Shown here: in pieces, positions 26,709 to 35,293 of the stretch | Position numbering within the stretch: position 1 is the stretch's first letter | Layout of the letters: the number at the start of each line of letters is the position of its first letter | Origin: Bacillota bacterium | GTDB taxonomy: Bacteria > Bacillota > Limnochordia > Limnochordales > DUMU01 | Direction of reading: 5' to 3' | Assembly (NCBI GenBank): GCA_012839805.1 | Contig: DUMU01000020.1 | Coordinates: 1 to 64,000 of the forward strand | DNA: 64,000 nucleotides | The notes under the pieces: model-generated | What the model was told of the DNA's origin: nothing | What the model saw: only the letters and a program-made list of their open reading frames with translations | The model's database searches: none | Program-made: the position numbers and the translations under genes

Positions 26709-28567
26709 AGCCGGTACTTGCCGGCTTGCAGTTTAAAGAGTCGAGGGTACTCGCCGTCAAGCGCCATCAACTCTTCGTGTCGACCGCACTCGCGAATAGA
26801 ACCATCGACCATAAGGGCTACACGGTCGGCTAATCGTGCCGCCGAAAGGCGATGCGAGACCAGGATGACCGTTCTCCCCTCCTTCAGCTCCACGAACCGG
26901 CGATATATCTCTTCCTCGGCCACGGGATCCAAAGCGGCGGTCGGTTCATCCAGGATGACGATGGGTGACTTGCGAAAGAAGGCTCTGGCCAGCGCGATGC
27001 GCTGCCACTGGCCTCCGGAGAGATCTACCCCGCCAAACTCCTTGCTGAGGATCGTATCTATACCCTGCGGCAGCTTTGCCACAAACTCCATGGCGCCTGA
27101 TTTTTCGAGAGCTTAGATAACTTCGTCGCGGTTCCCGGCCTGATCGAACGCGACGTTTTCGGCCACCGTTATCCGGTAACACACGAAATCCTGAAAGACC
27201 GCGGTGAAGCATCGCCGGAGCTCCTCTTCTGAGTATGCCCGCAGGTCGCGACCGTTGAGCTCGATTCTTCCACGGGAAGGCTCGTACAGGCCAAGTATAA
27301 GCTTGACCAATGTTGTCTTGCCGGCTCCGTTCAGGCCCGCAAGCATTACCGTTTCTCCCGGTGCGATTACAAGGTTAACCCCTTTGATCACCTCGTTTTC
27401 CGTCTGAGGGTACCTGAACCAAACATCCTTGAGGACGATAGCATGGTTGGCCTCTTTTAACGTGCCGGTTTGTACTATATCCCTACTAGCAGTAGGCTCG
27501 TGCATCTGGTCCTTCGACGTTCTAGATTGGCGATCCAGGAAATCAAAGACGGCCTTGATGGACATGCCGCTCTCATGTACCAAGGCAGTTGACTCCCAAA
27601 CACTCTCGAAACCATCCGCGAGGGATAGTATCGCAGTTATGTACAAAGGAACGTCGCCTATAGTTATCTGTCCGCTTCCAAGATGTGAAAGAACGTAGTA
27701 CCATGCGATGATTACGCCGGCGATCTTGAATGCGCTAAAAGAGAGCACACACGTTGTTCTCTTAATCAAGAGGCCTACGTTTTCTCTGAACAGATCAAGC
27801 TGCCATTTCTTGCGCCGCATGAGCAGGAAATCTGCGATACCGAACGCCTTTATCTCTTTGGCACTGGCCCTGTCCGAAAGGAGATTAGAGTAATACTCTA
27901 TCTTTCTTGTCATGGGCGATTGATGCTGGATCATACTCCAGTTGTAGAGTGTGTACTTGGCTTGGAGAAGTACTTGCGGTAAGGTCAGGCAAAACACCAG
28001 GCCGGCCACCCATGGATTGAGTCGCACAACTACGGCTGCCATGGACATCATGGTAATGGCATTTTGCAGCAGCAGCAATAGGGACTCCACGGTAAGGCCG
28101 GTTTCTCCGGCATTTCTTTTTGCGAGGGCAAGTTGGTCGTAGTAAGACTCCGTTTCGAATTGCGAGAGATCGTTACTGGCGCTTTTGGCGAGGATCCAAT
28201 GTTGTACTTCAAAGTTAATCTTGCTCCGCAGAATTTCGCGAACGTTTAGGTTTAACTGGCCGGTGACTTTACGGGCAATGAGCAAGATGGTCTGGGCGGC
28301 CAGGAGGGAGCCCAACCCGGGCGCTGTGCTACTGGGCTCGCCGGAGAGAATCGCCTGGGCCCGTTCGACGATCAACTTGATCAGCCAGGCTTGGCCCACC
28401 GGGAGCAAGCCGGCGGCGGTAAAGAGACATACACTCGCTACCGTATACCGTGGGGAGACCTGCCAGGCGAGAAGGGCGGCTCTAGCAGTAATCCGGACCA
28501 AAGCGTAGAACTGTCGGATGTGAATGAGCGCGGCCTTGGCATTGGCTACCAGTCGGTCCGCCAGCAT
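26705..28567 (-). pseudogene. ABC exporter (permease-ATPase) interrupted by one stop codon
   Basis: From ATG 28567 (GGAGGAGG about 12 nt upstream) the minus strand encodes a six-helix permease and an ATPase with Walker A GLNGAGKTTLVK (about residue 405). An in-frame TAA at 27115-27113 (codon 485) interrupts NRDEVI-ALEKSG; the same frame then continues to LSGGQWQRIALARA (about 514), ILDEPTAALDP and the normal end at 26705, total about 620 codons. One base change (CAA or GAA to TAA) explains it. As the stop separates Walker A from the signature and Walker B, the ATPase is lost unless this is a sequence error. The GC content is visibly lower than that of disA and carD, pointing to transfer. It resembles exporters of peptides or lipids; the substrate is unknown. 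Confidence 0.75.
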
Positions 28568-28677
28568 GCCGACCTTCGCCCTCCTCCATCCGGTCACCGC
28601 GCTAGGCCCCGGCCCTCGCCGGCGCAATCGAGAGACCGATTAACCGGCGGCCGGGGCGACCGGAGCCGGCGCCCGCT

Positions 28678-29067
28678 TCAGGCCAGCGTGAAAAGACCGA
28701 GCGCGGCGAGACGCCGGAGCTCGGTCCGAACTACCTCCTCTAGATCGATACCCAGGACATTGCCGAGGGCGGCCAGATAGTAGAGATGCCGGCCGATCTC
28801 GGTCTCCAGGTTTTCGCGACATCCATCGCAGAGTTCACCGAGTACGTGGTCATCGACTGACTCGAGACTATGGGCCAGGTCGCCGTTGAAGGTCTGCTTG
28901 CCGGCGTTGACCCGGATGCAGCCACACATGGTGACCGACCGGGCCACGGCCCGATTGATTTTGGCGCCAGACTCGTCGAGCTTGGACATAATGTCGAGGA
29001 TACTGCGGTGACGGACCAGGTTGCGGGCGACGGCTGCTTGCAGGGCGGGCAGGTCTTGCTGCTCCAT
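28678..29067 (-). CDS. Small conserved Clostridia-type protein (often labelled DUF1573) next to carD
   Basis: The start is ATG 29067, preceded by GGAGGAGAG; the open frame extends upstream without similarity. 129 residues. It has a helical N-terminus (RHRSILDIMSKLDESGAKINRAVARSV), two cysteines in MCGCIRV, two more in LCDGCRENLE and a helical C-terminus (GLFTLA). The C-x-C and C-x-x-C pairs suggest metal binding. I recall similar short proteins adjacent to carD in Clostridia; the DUF1573 label is from memory and uncertain, and no function is known. It is divergent from carD. Confidence 0.6.
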   Translation of the reverse strand: MEQQDLPALQAAVARNLVRHRSILDIMSKLDESGAKINRAVARSVTMCGCIRVNAGKQTFNGDLAHSLESVDDHVLGELCDGCRENLETEIGRHLYYLAALGNVLGIDLEEVVRTELRRLAALGLFTLA

Positions 29068-29238
29068 ACGGACCGCTCTCCTCCGGATCCTGGAGTTAGG
29101 GAACGGTGGGCGTCTCCTGAGTGGTGTAAGAGGAGGCCCACCGGGCGCAGGCAGAAGGCGGCCGTTGGTGTCAGGGCCGCGCGCGACCATTATAGGGTGG
29201 CTGGCAAAAGTGCGTCAAGATGTCGCGAAGAGATGAAA

Positions 29239-29267
29239 TTGACAGGAGACGACTGGTGTGCGAAAAT
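29239..29267 (+). promoter_or_regulatory. Candidate promoter of carD
   Basis: A perfect TTGACA (29239-29244), 17 bases, then GAAAAT (29262-29267), which matches four of six -10 positions. It lies about 50 nt before the carD ATG. Confidence 0.4.
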
Positions 29268-29315
29268 ACATTTTAGAGAGCGTCTGCCTGATCTCTAGCG
29301 GTTGGAGGTTCTTGC

Positions 29316-29792
29316 ATGTTCAGAGCTGGAGACAAAGTGGTTCATCCCATGCACGGAGCAGGGGTCATCGAGGGAATTCAAGAAAAGGAAGTACTGGGTA
29401 CACGGCATCAATACTACGTAATGAGGTTGCCCGTAGGCGAGTTAAAGGTTATGATTCCTATGGATACGGCAGAAGAGGTGGGCCTGCGGGAAGTAATCGA
29501 CGAAGAAGGCGTCAAGAAGGTAATAGATATCCTGAAAGGTCAGACGACCGATATGTCTTCCAACTGGAACCGGCGTTACCGGGCTAATCTCGAGAAAATC
29601 CGCAGTGGAGATGTGTTTGAAGTAGCCCAGGTCGTAAAAAACCTCACCGAACGAGATAAGGAGAAGGGGTTGTCGACCGGAGAACGCAGGATGCTCGAGA
29701 GTGCCCGTCAAATACTGATAAGTGAACTGGTCTTGGCTTGCAATTGCACAGAAGAGCAGATCCTGTCGGAGTTAAAGGAGTATATCGGATGA
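29316..29792 (+). CDS. carD: CarD/CdnL-family RNA polymerase-binding regulator
   Basis: 158 residues, start supported by GGAGG. The N-terminal Tudor-like RNA polymerase interaction domain (FRAGDKVVHPMHGAGVIEGI, YVMRLPVGELKVMIPMD) and the helical DNA-binding C-terminal domain (SSNWNRRYRANLEKI, VVKNLTERDKEKGLSTGERR) are typical. CarD stabilises open complexes at sigma-A promoters, especially of rRNA genes. Its place before the PIN/TRAM gene and isoprenoid genes matches the Firmicutes order. Confidence 0.93.
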   Translation: MFRAGDKVVHPMHGAGVIEGIQEKEVLGTRHQYYVMRLPVGELKVMIPMDTAEEVGLREVIDEEGVKKVIDILKGQTTDMSSNWNRRYRANLEKIRSGDVFEVAQVVKNLTERDKEKGLSTGERRMLESARQILISELVLACNCTEEQILSELKEYIG

Positions 29793-29924
29793 ACTGCCAA
29801 GCGGCCGCCGGGAGGTACGTCGCATTCTGACCGTTCACGAGGTTCGGGGATCTGGCGGATAAATGTGCCGGGCGCGGGGACACTAGGGTCAGGATGCGAT
29901 CGCTACCAGGAGGTGGAGTAGACA

Positions 29925-31034
29925 GTGAGGGAGAATCTCTTGCGCCTGGCCTCCCTGCTTTTCGGCGCGGTCCTGGGCGTGTGGATCACCGCCAGCGTGC
30001 TCGCTGACTTCTTCCGCGATTGGTCGCTCCTGGCCGGATTCAGGCTATGGATCATCGGGGCCTTCTTTGGGGCCACCCTGGGCGTGATTGCCTTGCCCTG
30101 GCTCTACTGGCGGGCGTGGCACGGGCTCGAGGCTCTGCTTTCCCGGTTGCAGAAGACCCCGGGTGAGGATTTGATCGTGGCTACGGGAGGGCTGGTCGTA
30201 GGTCTCGTGGTTGCTCTCCTGGTGAGCCTGCCCTTGCCGCTCATCCCCTGGATTGGTCGTTACCTTCCCGTCGTCGTCACCGTCCTTAGTGCCTACTTCG
30301 GAGCAGCGCTGGCCCTACGCAAGAAAGACGAGCTTCTGCGCCTCAGCCCGTGGAAACCGGCCCGCCGGGCCGGCCGCGAACCGGAGCGGAGGGCGGGGGT
30401 ACCGAAGGTACTCGATACGAGCGCTATCATCGACGGTCGCATAGCCGACGTGGCCGCGACCGGGTTCTTGGAAGGCCCGCTGATCATCCCCGGGTTCGTG
30501 ATCCAGGAGCTCCAGCGCCTGGCCGACTCGTCGGAAGAGCTTAAACGCAACCGGGGGCGTCGCGGGCTCGACCTGCTCAACCGGATGCGCAAGGATCCGA
30601 CCTTGTCTGTGGACATACTCGAGGATCACGATACCGGGGGACGAGGCGTCGACCTGGCCCTGGTCCGGCTGGCGCGCCGGCTCGGGGGCAAGGTGGTGAC
30701 CAATGATTACAACCTCAACAAGGTGGCGCAACTGCACGGGGTTTCGGTCCTTAACCTCAACGACCTCGCCAATGCCACCCGGCCCGTGGTCCTGCCGGGG
30801 GAAGAGATGGAAGTACGCGTGATCCGGGACGGCAAGGAACAGGGGCAGGGCGTGGGCTACCTGGACGACGGCACGATGATCGTGGTGGATGGCGGCCGGC
30901 AGTTCATCGGAGGGACGGTGGGGGTCACCGTTACCAGCGTCTTGCAGACTTCGGCCGGCCGCATGATCTTCGCCCGCCCGAAGGTGCGGGAGCAAGGGGT
31001 TACGGTCTCCGGAGTACAGGCGGCCAGCGGGTGA
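29925..31034 (+). CDS. Membrane-anchored PIN/TRAM domain protein (YacL-like)
   Basis: GTG start with a strong AGGAGGTGGAG site; 369 residues. Four hydrophobic helices span about residues 1-130. A PIN nuclease-like domain follows (VLDTSAIIDGRIADVA, PGFVIQELQRLAD, VVTNDYNLNKVAQL; about 160-290) with its conserved acidic residues, then a TRAM RNA-binding domain (about 295-350). B. subtilis YacL is the homologue; a membrane-bound ribonuclease role is likely but not proven. A strong terminator follows at 31071. Confidence 0.9.
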   Translation: MRENLLRLASLLFGAVLGVWITASVLADFFRDWSLLAGFRLWIIGAFFGATLGVIALPWLYWRAWHGLEALLSRLQKTPGEDLIVATGGLVVGLVVALLVSLPLPLIPWIGRYLPVVVTVLSAYFGAALALRKKDELLRLSPWKPARRAGREPERRAGVPKVLDTSAIIDGRIADVAATGFLEGPLIIPGFVIQELQRLADSSEELKRNRGRRGLDLLNRMRKDPTLSVDILEDHDTGGRGVDLALVRLARRLGGKVVTNDYNLNKVAQLHGVSVLNLNDLANATRPVVLPGEEMEVRVIRDGKEQGQGVGYLDDGTMIVVDGGRQFIGGTVGVTVTSVLQTSAGRMIFARPKVREQGVTVSGVQAASG

Positions 31035-31070
31035 ACTCGGGCAGGGAAACCGTAAACGGAAGCGAACACC

Positions 31071-31106
31071 GGACGGGTGGGAGCCGAGAGCGGCTCCCAC
31101 CCGTCC
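31071..31106 (+). terminator. Strong intrinsic terminator after the PIN/TRAM gene
   Basis: A perfect 16-bp stem, GGACGGGTGGGAGCCG with its complement, closes a four-base AGAG loop and is followed by TTGGTTTGT. It separates the carD/PIN-TRAM transcription unit from ispDF. Confidence 0.85.
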
Positions 31107-31308
31107 TTGGTTTGTCCAGGGGGATGTAGCGGCCGGCGCCTTGCCGGTGTGACGGCCGCGCGCAGATCGCGACCGGCCTGCGGTGGTGGCACGCGTGCGG
31201 AGCTCATGGCCAGCGCGCCGGTCCAGACGCCGCCGGTGGCCTGAACTCACGGGCGTGGTGATGATACGTGGACACGTGGGCGGCGGGCGGTAGGCGGGCG
31301 GGACGAGA

Positions 31309-32778
31309 ATGGCCGGGCAGGTGAGGGCAGGTTTGGCTTCGGAACTGGTGGGCGCGGTGGTGGTGGCCGGCGGGCGAGGGGAGCGGTTCGGTGGAGCGGT
31401 GCCGAAGCAGTTCGTGCCGCTGGCCGGGCGACCGCTCCTGGCCTGGACCCTGGAGGCGGTGGCCCGGGTGCCCGAAATACAGGCGCTGGTCGTGGTGCTG
31501 CCGGCCGGGTGGCCTTTGCCGGACTGGCTGGGCATGGGGCCGGTCCCGGGGTGGTTGGCTGAGGCCGGCGGCGCGCGTGCAGGCCAGAGCTGGCCGCAGA
31601 CTCGTCCCTGTCCCTGGGCGGGGAAGCTGGTGGCCGTCGTCCCGGGTGGCGCGACCCGGCAGGAATCGGTGGCACGGGGCGTGGCGGCGCTGGTGGAGGC
31701 GGTGCCGGCGGTGCGGGAAGGGTGGGTGGCAGTTCACGACGGGGCCCGACCTCTGGTTACGGTTGATCTATTCCGCCGTGTCATCCGCGCCGCCATGCAG
31801 CCGGGGGCGGGCGCCGCCATGGCCGCCCTCCCGGTGAACGAGACGGTAAAACGAGAGGCCCCGGCGGCCCGGGCGGCGCGACCGGGGGAAAGTCCCGGCG
31901 GTGAGGAAAAGGGGGAGTGGCCACGGGTCGCCGGCACGGTGGAACGGCAAGGGCTCTGGCTTGCCCAGACCCCGCAAGTTTGCCGCTTCCGGTGGTACGA
32001 GCGAGCCCGTCTCCTGGCCGAGGAGGCAGGGGTGGTAGGAAGCGATGAGGCGGCACTGCTGGAGGCGGCCGGATTCCCGGTCTTGCTGGTGCCGGGCGAG
32101 CGAACCAACCTGAAAGTGACTTTTCCAGAGGATTTGCAGCTGGCCACCTTGATCCTGGCGGAACGGGAGCAAGAGCAGGAGCGCGAACGGAAGCGAGGAG
32201 GGCAGGGAAAGCGAGAACGGGAGGGGCGGCAGGTGGTTCAGCCGGGAGAAATGAGGGTAGGGCTGGGCGCAGACATACACCGTCTGGTGGAGGGGAGGCA
32301 GCTGGTGCTGGGCGGGGTGACCGTTCCCTTTGAAAAGGGGTTGCTCGGGCATTCCGACGCCGACGTGCTCACCCACGCCATCATCGATGCCTGCCTCGGG
32401 GCTGCGGCTCTGGGGGATATTGGACAGCATTTCCCTGACCATGATCCCAGGTGGGAGGGCGTATCCAGTCTGGAACTGCTGGCGCAGGTCAGAACGTGGC
32501 TGGAGGCGCGGGAGATCCGGGTGGTCAACGTGGATGCGGTGGTTTTCGCCGAGAAACCGAAGCTCGCCCCGTATCTCGTCGCCATGGAAGAGCAGCTCGC
32601 CCGGGCGTTGGGAATAGCCAGGGAGCAGGTGAGTGTAAAGGCGAAGACGGGTGAGGGGTTGGGATGGATCGGCACGGGTGAAGGAATGGCCGCCCAGGCG
32701 GTGGTTCTTTTGGGGAGCAAGGAGCAGGCAGGTGGGGGAAGCGGGCGCAGTGACGGTGACGAGGAAGGACAGGGATGA
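31309..32778 (+). CDS. ispDF: Bifunctional IspD-IspF fusion (MEP isoprenoid pathway)
   Basis: 489 residues. The N-terminal half is MEP cytidylyltransferase (AGGRGERFGG with PKQF, VAVHDGARPLVT, LAQTPQVCRF, GSDEAALLEAAG, TNLKVTFPEDL). The C-terminal half is MECDP synthase (MRVGLGADIHRL, GHSDADVLTHAIIDACLGA, DIGQHFPD, INVDAVVFAEKP-like VVNVDAVVFAEKP, AKTGEGLGWIG). The two are joined by a highly charged linker rich in Glu, Arg and Gln (about 285-315). An internal ATG at 32251 after CGGGAGAA could also give free IspF. Both steps supply isoprenoid precursors. In most Firmicutes ispD and ispF are separate genes; fusions are best known in Proteobacteria. Confidence 0.93.
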   Translation: MAGQVRAGLASELVGAVVVAGGRGERFGGAVPKQFVPLAGRPLLAWTLEAVARVPEIQALVVVLPAGWPLPDWLGMGPVPGWLAEAGGARAGQSWPQTRPCPWAGKLVAVVPGGATRQESVARGVAALVEAVPAVREGWVAVHDGARPLVTVDLFRRVIRAAMQPGAGAAMAALPVNETVKREAPAARAARPGESPGGEEKGEWPRVAGTVERQGLWLAQTPQVCRFRWYERARLLAEEAGVVGSDEAALLEAAGFPVLLVPGERTNLKVTFPEDLQLATLILAEREQEQERERKRGGQGKREREGRQVVQPGEMRVGLGADIHRLVEGRQLVLGGVTVPFEKGLLGHSDADVLTHAIIDACLGAAALGDIGQHFPDHDPRWEGVSSLELLAQVRTWLEAREIRVVNVDAVVFAEKPKLAPYLVAMEEQLARALGIAREQVSVKAKTGEGLGWIGTGEGMAAQAVVLLGSKEQAGGGSGRSDGDEEGQG

Positions 32779-33956
32779 GAATGGGTGAGGTACGAAGCGG
32801 GCTCGAAGTATTCCTGGAAGGGGAGACCGAGGCGGCGCGGCGGTTCCGGGGGGCCAGGGCCGGGCTGGTGACAAACCCCACAGGGGTGGATCGCCGGTTG
32901 CAGAGCACGGTCGACCTCCTCGCCCGGGGGTCGGTGGTGCAGCTTCAGGCGCTGTTTGGCCCGGAACACGGGGTGCGGGGGGCCTCCCAGGCCGGTGAAG
33001 AGGTGGCAAGCGAAACGGACCCCCGGACCGGTTTGCCCGTCTACAGCCTCTACGGGAAAACGAGGCGGCCTACGCCCGAGATGTTGGAAGGGCTCGACGT
33101 GATCCTTTTCGACCTGCAGGATGCCGGCTGCCGTTACTACACCTATCTTTATACTCTCTCCTACCTGCTGGAGGCGGCCGCCCGGTACGGGCTGCCGGTG
33201 GTGGTCCTCGACCGGCCCAACCCTTTGGGTGGATTGGTGACCGAGGGCAACATCCTGGATCTCCGCTTCCGGTCTTTCGTGGGTGACCGGGCGATCCCCA
33301 TACGGACGGGGCTAACCGTAGGGGAGCTGGCGCGGCTTTTTGCGGCCGAGATAAGCGGAGCCGCCGTCGATCTAACCGTGGTGCCGATGGCGGGATGGCG
33401 GCGGGAGATGTGGTACGACGACACGGGGCTACCCTTCGTGATGCCTTCGCCCAATTTGCCGACGCTGGAGAGCCTGACCCTCTACCCGGGAACGTGCCTC
33501 TTTGAGGGGACTTCCTTCTCCGAAGGTCGAGGCACCACCCGGCCCTTCGAGATCGTGGGGGCGCCGGGCATCGATCCTTACGAGTGGGCCGACCGGTTGA
33601 ACGAACTGGAGCTGCCCGGAGTGCGCTTCCGGCCGGTCTGGTTCGTCCCCACGTTCAGCAAGCACCAGGGGCAGCTTTGTGGCGGAGTTCAGGTACATAT
33701 CGTCGAACGGCGCGCGGTGCGGGCAGTTGACGTGGGAGTGCACATGCTCGCCACCGCCCGCCGCCTTTTTCCGCAGTTCGAGTGGCGAAAGCCGGGGCAG
33801 GAAGGGCGGCCCCCGTTCATAGACTTGCTCGCCGGCGGTGACGGGTTGAGGCGCCGGCTGGACGCGGGAGAGCCGGCGGAAGCGCTCCTGGGCGAGTGGG
33901 AGAAGGAAGCGGAGACCTTCGCGGAGAGAGCGCGAGAGTTCCAGCTCTATCATTAA
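32775..33956 (+). CDS. namZ: NamZ-like exo-beta-N-acetylmuramidase (DUF1343), copy 2, in salvage operon
   Basis: 393 residues, overlapping the ispDF stop by four bases (ATGA), so coupled. The DUF1343 core is complete: RARAGLVTNPTGVDRRL-type start, LFGPEHGVRG, VYSLYGKTRRPT, ILFDLQDAGCRYYTYLYTL, VLDRPNPLGG, LFEGTSFSEGRGTTRPFE. There is no signal peptide, unlike copy 1 at 13352, so it may act on imported muropeptide fragments or leave the cell another way. It is followed by a BadF-type sugar kinase and an AmiE-like hydrolase, the expected partners for using released MurNAc. Confidence 0.88.
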   Translation: MRMGEVRSGLEVFLEGETEAARRFRGARAGLVTNPTGVDRRLQSTVDLLARGSVVQLQALFGPEHGVRGASQAGEEVASETDPRTGLPVYSLYGKTRRPTPEMLEGLDVILFDLQDAGCRYYTYLYTLSYLLEAAARYGLPVVVLDRPNPLGGLVTEGNILDLRFRSFVGDRAIPIRTGLTVGELARLFAAEISGAAVDLTVVPMAGWRREMWYDDTGLPFVMPSPNLPTLESLTLYPGTCLFEGTSFSEGRGTTRPFEIVGAPGIDPYEWADRLNELELPGVRFRPVWFVPTFSKHQGQLCGGVQVHIVERRAVRAVDVGVHMLATARRLFPQFEWRKPGQEGRPPFIDLLAGGDGLRRRLDAGEPAEALLGEWEKEAETFAERAREFQLYH

Positions 33957-34100
33957 GGCGCTCTCTTACGGCTGTGACTGCTCGTCTGTGGTCGTTTTAC
34001 GGCGGTGGCCGGTCATCTCTGGCCATCGGGCGGCGGTCGATGGTCGTCTTCCGGTGGCGGCCGGCGGACCGGCCGCGGATCGAGGGGGGTTCACCCAGCA

Positions 34101-35270
34101 GTGGCAAGGAAGCAAACGCTCGAAGCGAAGGCGGAACCGAGAGCGAAAAGCGCACCGGGGTGGGTTGCCGGCATCGACGGGGGCGGCACGAAGACGAGAG
34201 CCTGGGTGGCGACGGCGGACGGGGAGCTCCTCGGACGGGGTGAAAGCGGCCCTTCCAACTGCATGGCGGTGGGCGTGCCGGCCGCGGCCCGGGCGCTGGA
34301 CGAAGCTCTGCGACAGGCGCTGGACGAGGCTGGGCGGGCAATCTCCGACCAAGACGAGGCTCCTCCGGCGGCATTGGATGTAGCACAGCCCCGGACGGAG
34401 CACCGAGCGGCACACCGCGGGCAGGGAGAAAGGCTGGAAGCGATCTGCTTGGGCATGGCCGGAGCGGACCGGCCCGAGGAACGCCGGGAACTCGGCGAGG
34501 CCCTGGCCCGGCTCGGCTGGCCGGAGGTCCGGCTGATCTGGGTGAACGACGCTGCCATCGTCCTTGCCGCCGGCCGGACCGAGGGCGCGGTCGCGGCGCT
34601 GGTCGCCGGAACGGGTTCGATCGTCTATGCCGAGACCCCGGAAGGACAGGTGGTCCGGGTCGGCGGCTGGGGCCCCATCATCGGCGATGAAGGAAGCGGC
34701 TATGACCTGGGCCGGCGCGCTCTGATAGCGGTAATGCGGGAGGCCGATGGCCGGGGACCGCGGACGGCACTCACGCCCCGCATCCTCGAAGCCATGGGCG
34801 TTTCCGATCCTTTTGCCATCCCCTCCCTGGTCTATCGGGGCGGGTTTGACCGCCCGCGGATCGCCGCGTTGAGCCGGGTCGTCGTCGAGGTTGCAGTCCA
34901 GGGAGACCCGGTAGCACTGGCCATCGCCCGGGCGGGCGCGGCCGACCTTGCCGAACTGGTCATCACCGCGCTCTCGCAACTGTCTTCGGGCCACGAGCCG
35001 GGGCGAGTCGATAAAGTGGTGGCGTCGGGAGGGCTTTTTGCGAACGGTTCACCAATGTGGAAGTGGGTGCAGGAGGAACTCGACCGGCGGTGGAACGGGC
35101 CGCGTTGCCGGCTGATCTCCCTTCCGGTGGAACCGGCAGTGGGAGCGGTGTTAATCGCCATCGAAGCGGTGTCGGGGAAGCAGCCGGGGGTATTCTCTCG
35201 TCTTACCGGCAGCTACCGGCGCCGGCGGTCCGATGCCCCCGCCGGTGGGTTGGAGAGTGCCGAACAGTAG
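34101..35270 (+). CDS. BadF/BadG-type amino-sugar kinase (MurNAc/GlcNAc kinase)
   Basis: GTG 34101 is chosen because GAGGGGGG lies 11 nt upstream; 389 residues. ASKHA-fold ATPase motifs: GIDGGGTKTRAWV at the N-terminus (phosphate 1), MAGADRPEERRE, VNDAAIVLAAG (phosphate 2 area), AGTGSIVYAE and GWGPIIGDEGSGYDLGRRAL. This family includes the GlcNAc kinase NAGK and the clostridial MurNAc/GlcNAc kinase MurK. Between NamZ and an AmiE-like hydrolase, a role in phosphorylating MurNAc or GlcNAc freed from cell wall is likely; substrate preference cannot be read from sequence. Confidence 0.85.
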   Translation: MARKQTLEAKAEPRAKSAPGWVAGIDGGGTKTRAWVATADGELLGRGESGPSNCMAVGVPAAARALDEALRQALDEAGRAISDQDEAPPAALDVAQPRTEHRAAHRGQGERLEAICLGMAGADRPEERRELGEALARLGWPEVRLIWVNDAAIVLAAGRTEGAVAALVAGTGSIVYAETPEGQVVRVGGWGPIIGDEGSGYDLGRRALIAVMREADGRGPRTALTPRILEAMGVSDPFAIPSLVYRGGFDRPRIAALSRVVVEVAVQGDPVALAIARAGAADLAELVITALSQLSSGHEPGRVDKVVASGGLFANGSPMWKWVQEELDRRWNGPRCRLISLPVEPAVGAVLIAIEAVSGKQPGVFSRLTGSYRRRRSDAPAGGLESAEQ

Positions 35271-35293
35271 TCCGAGAAAGGAGCGGTTGTCCG

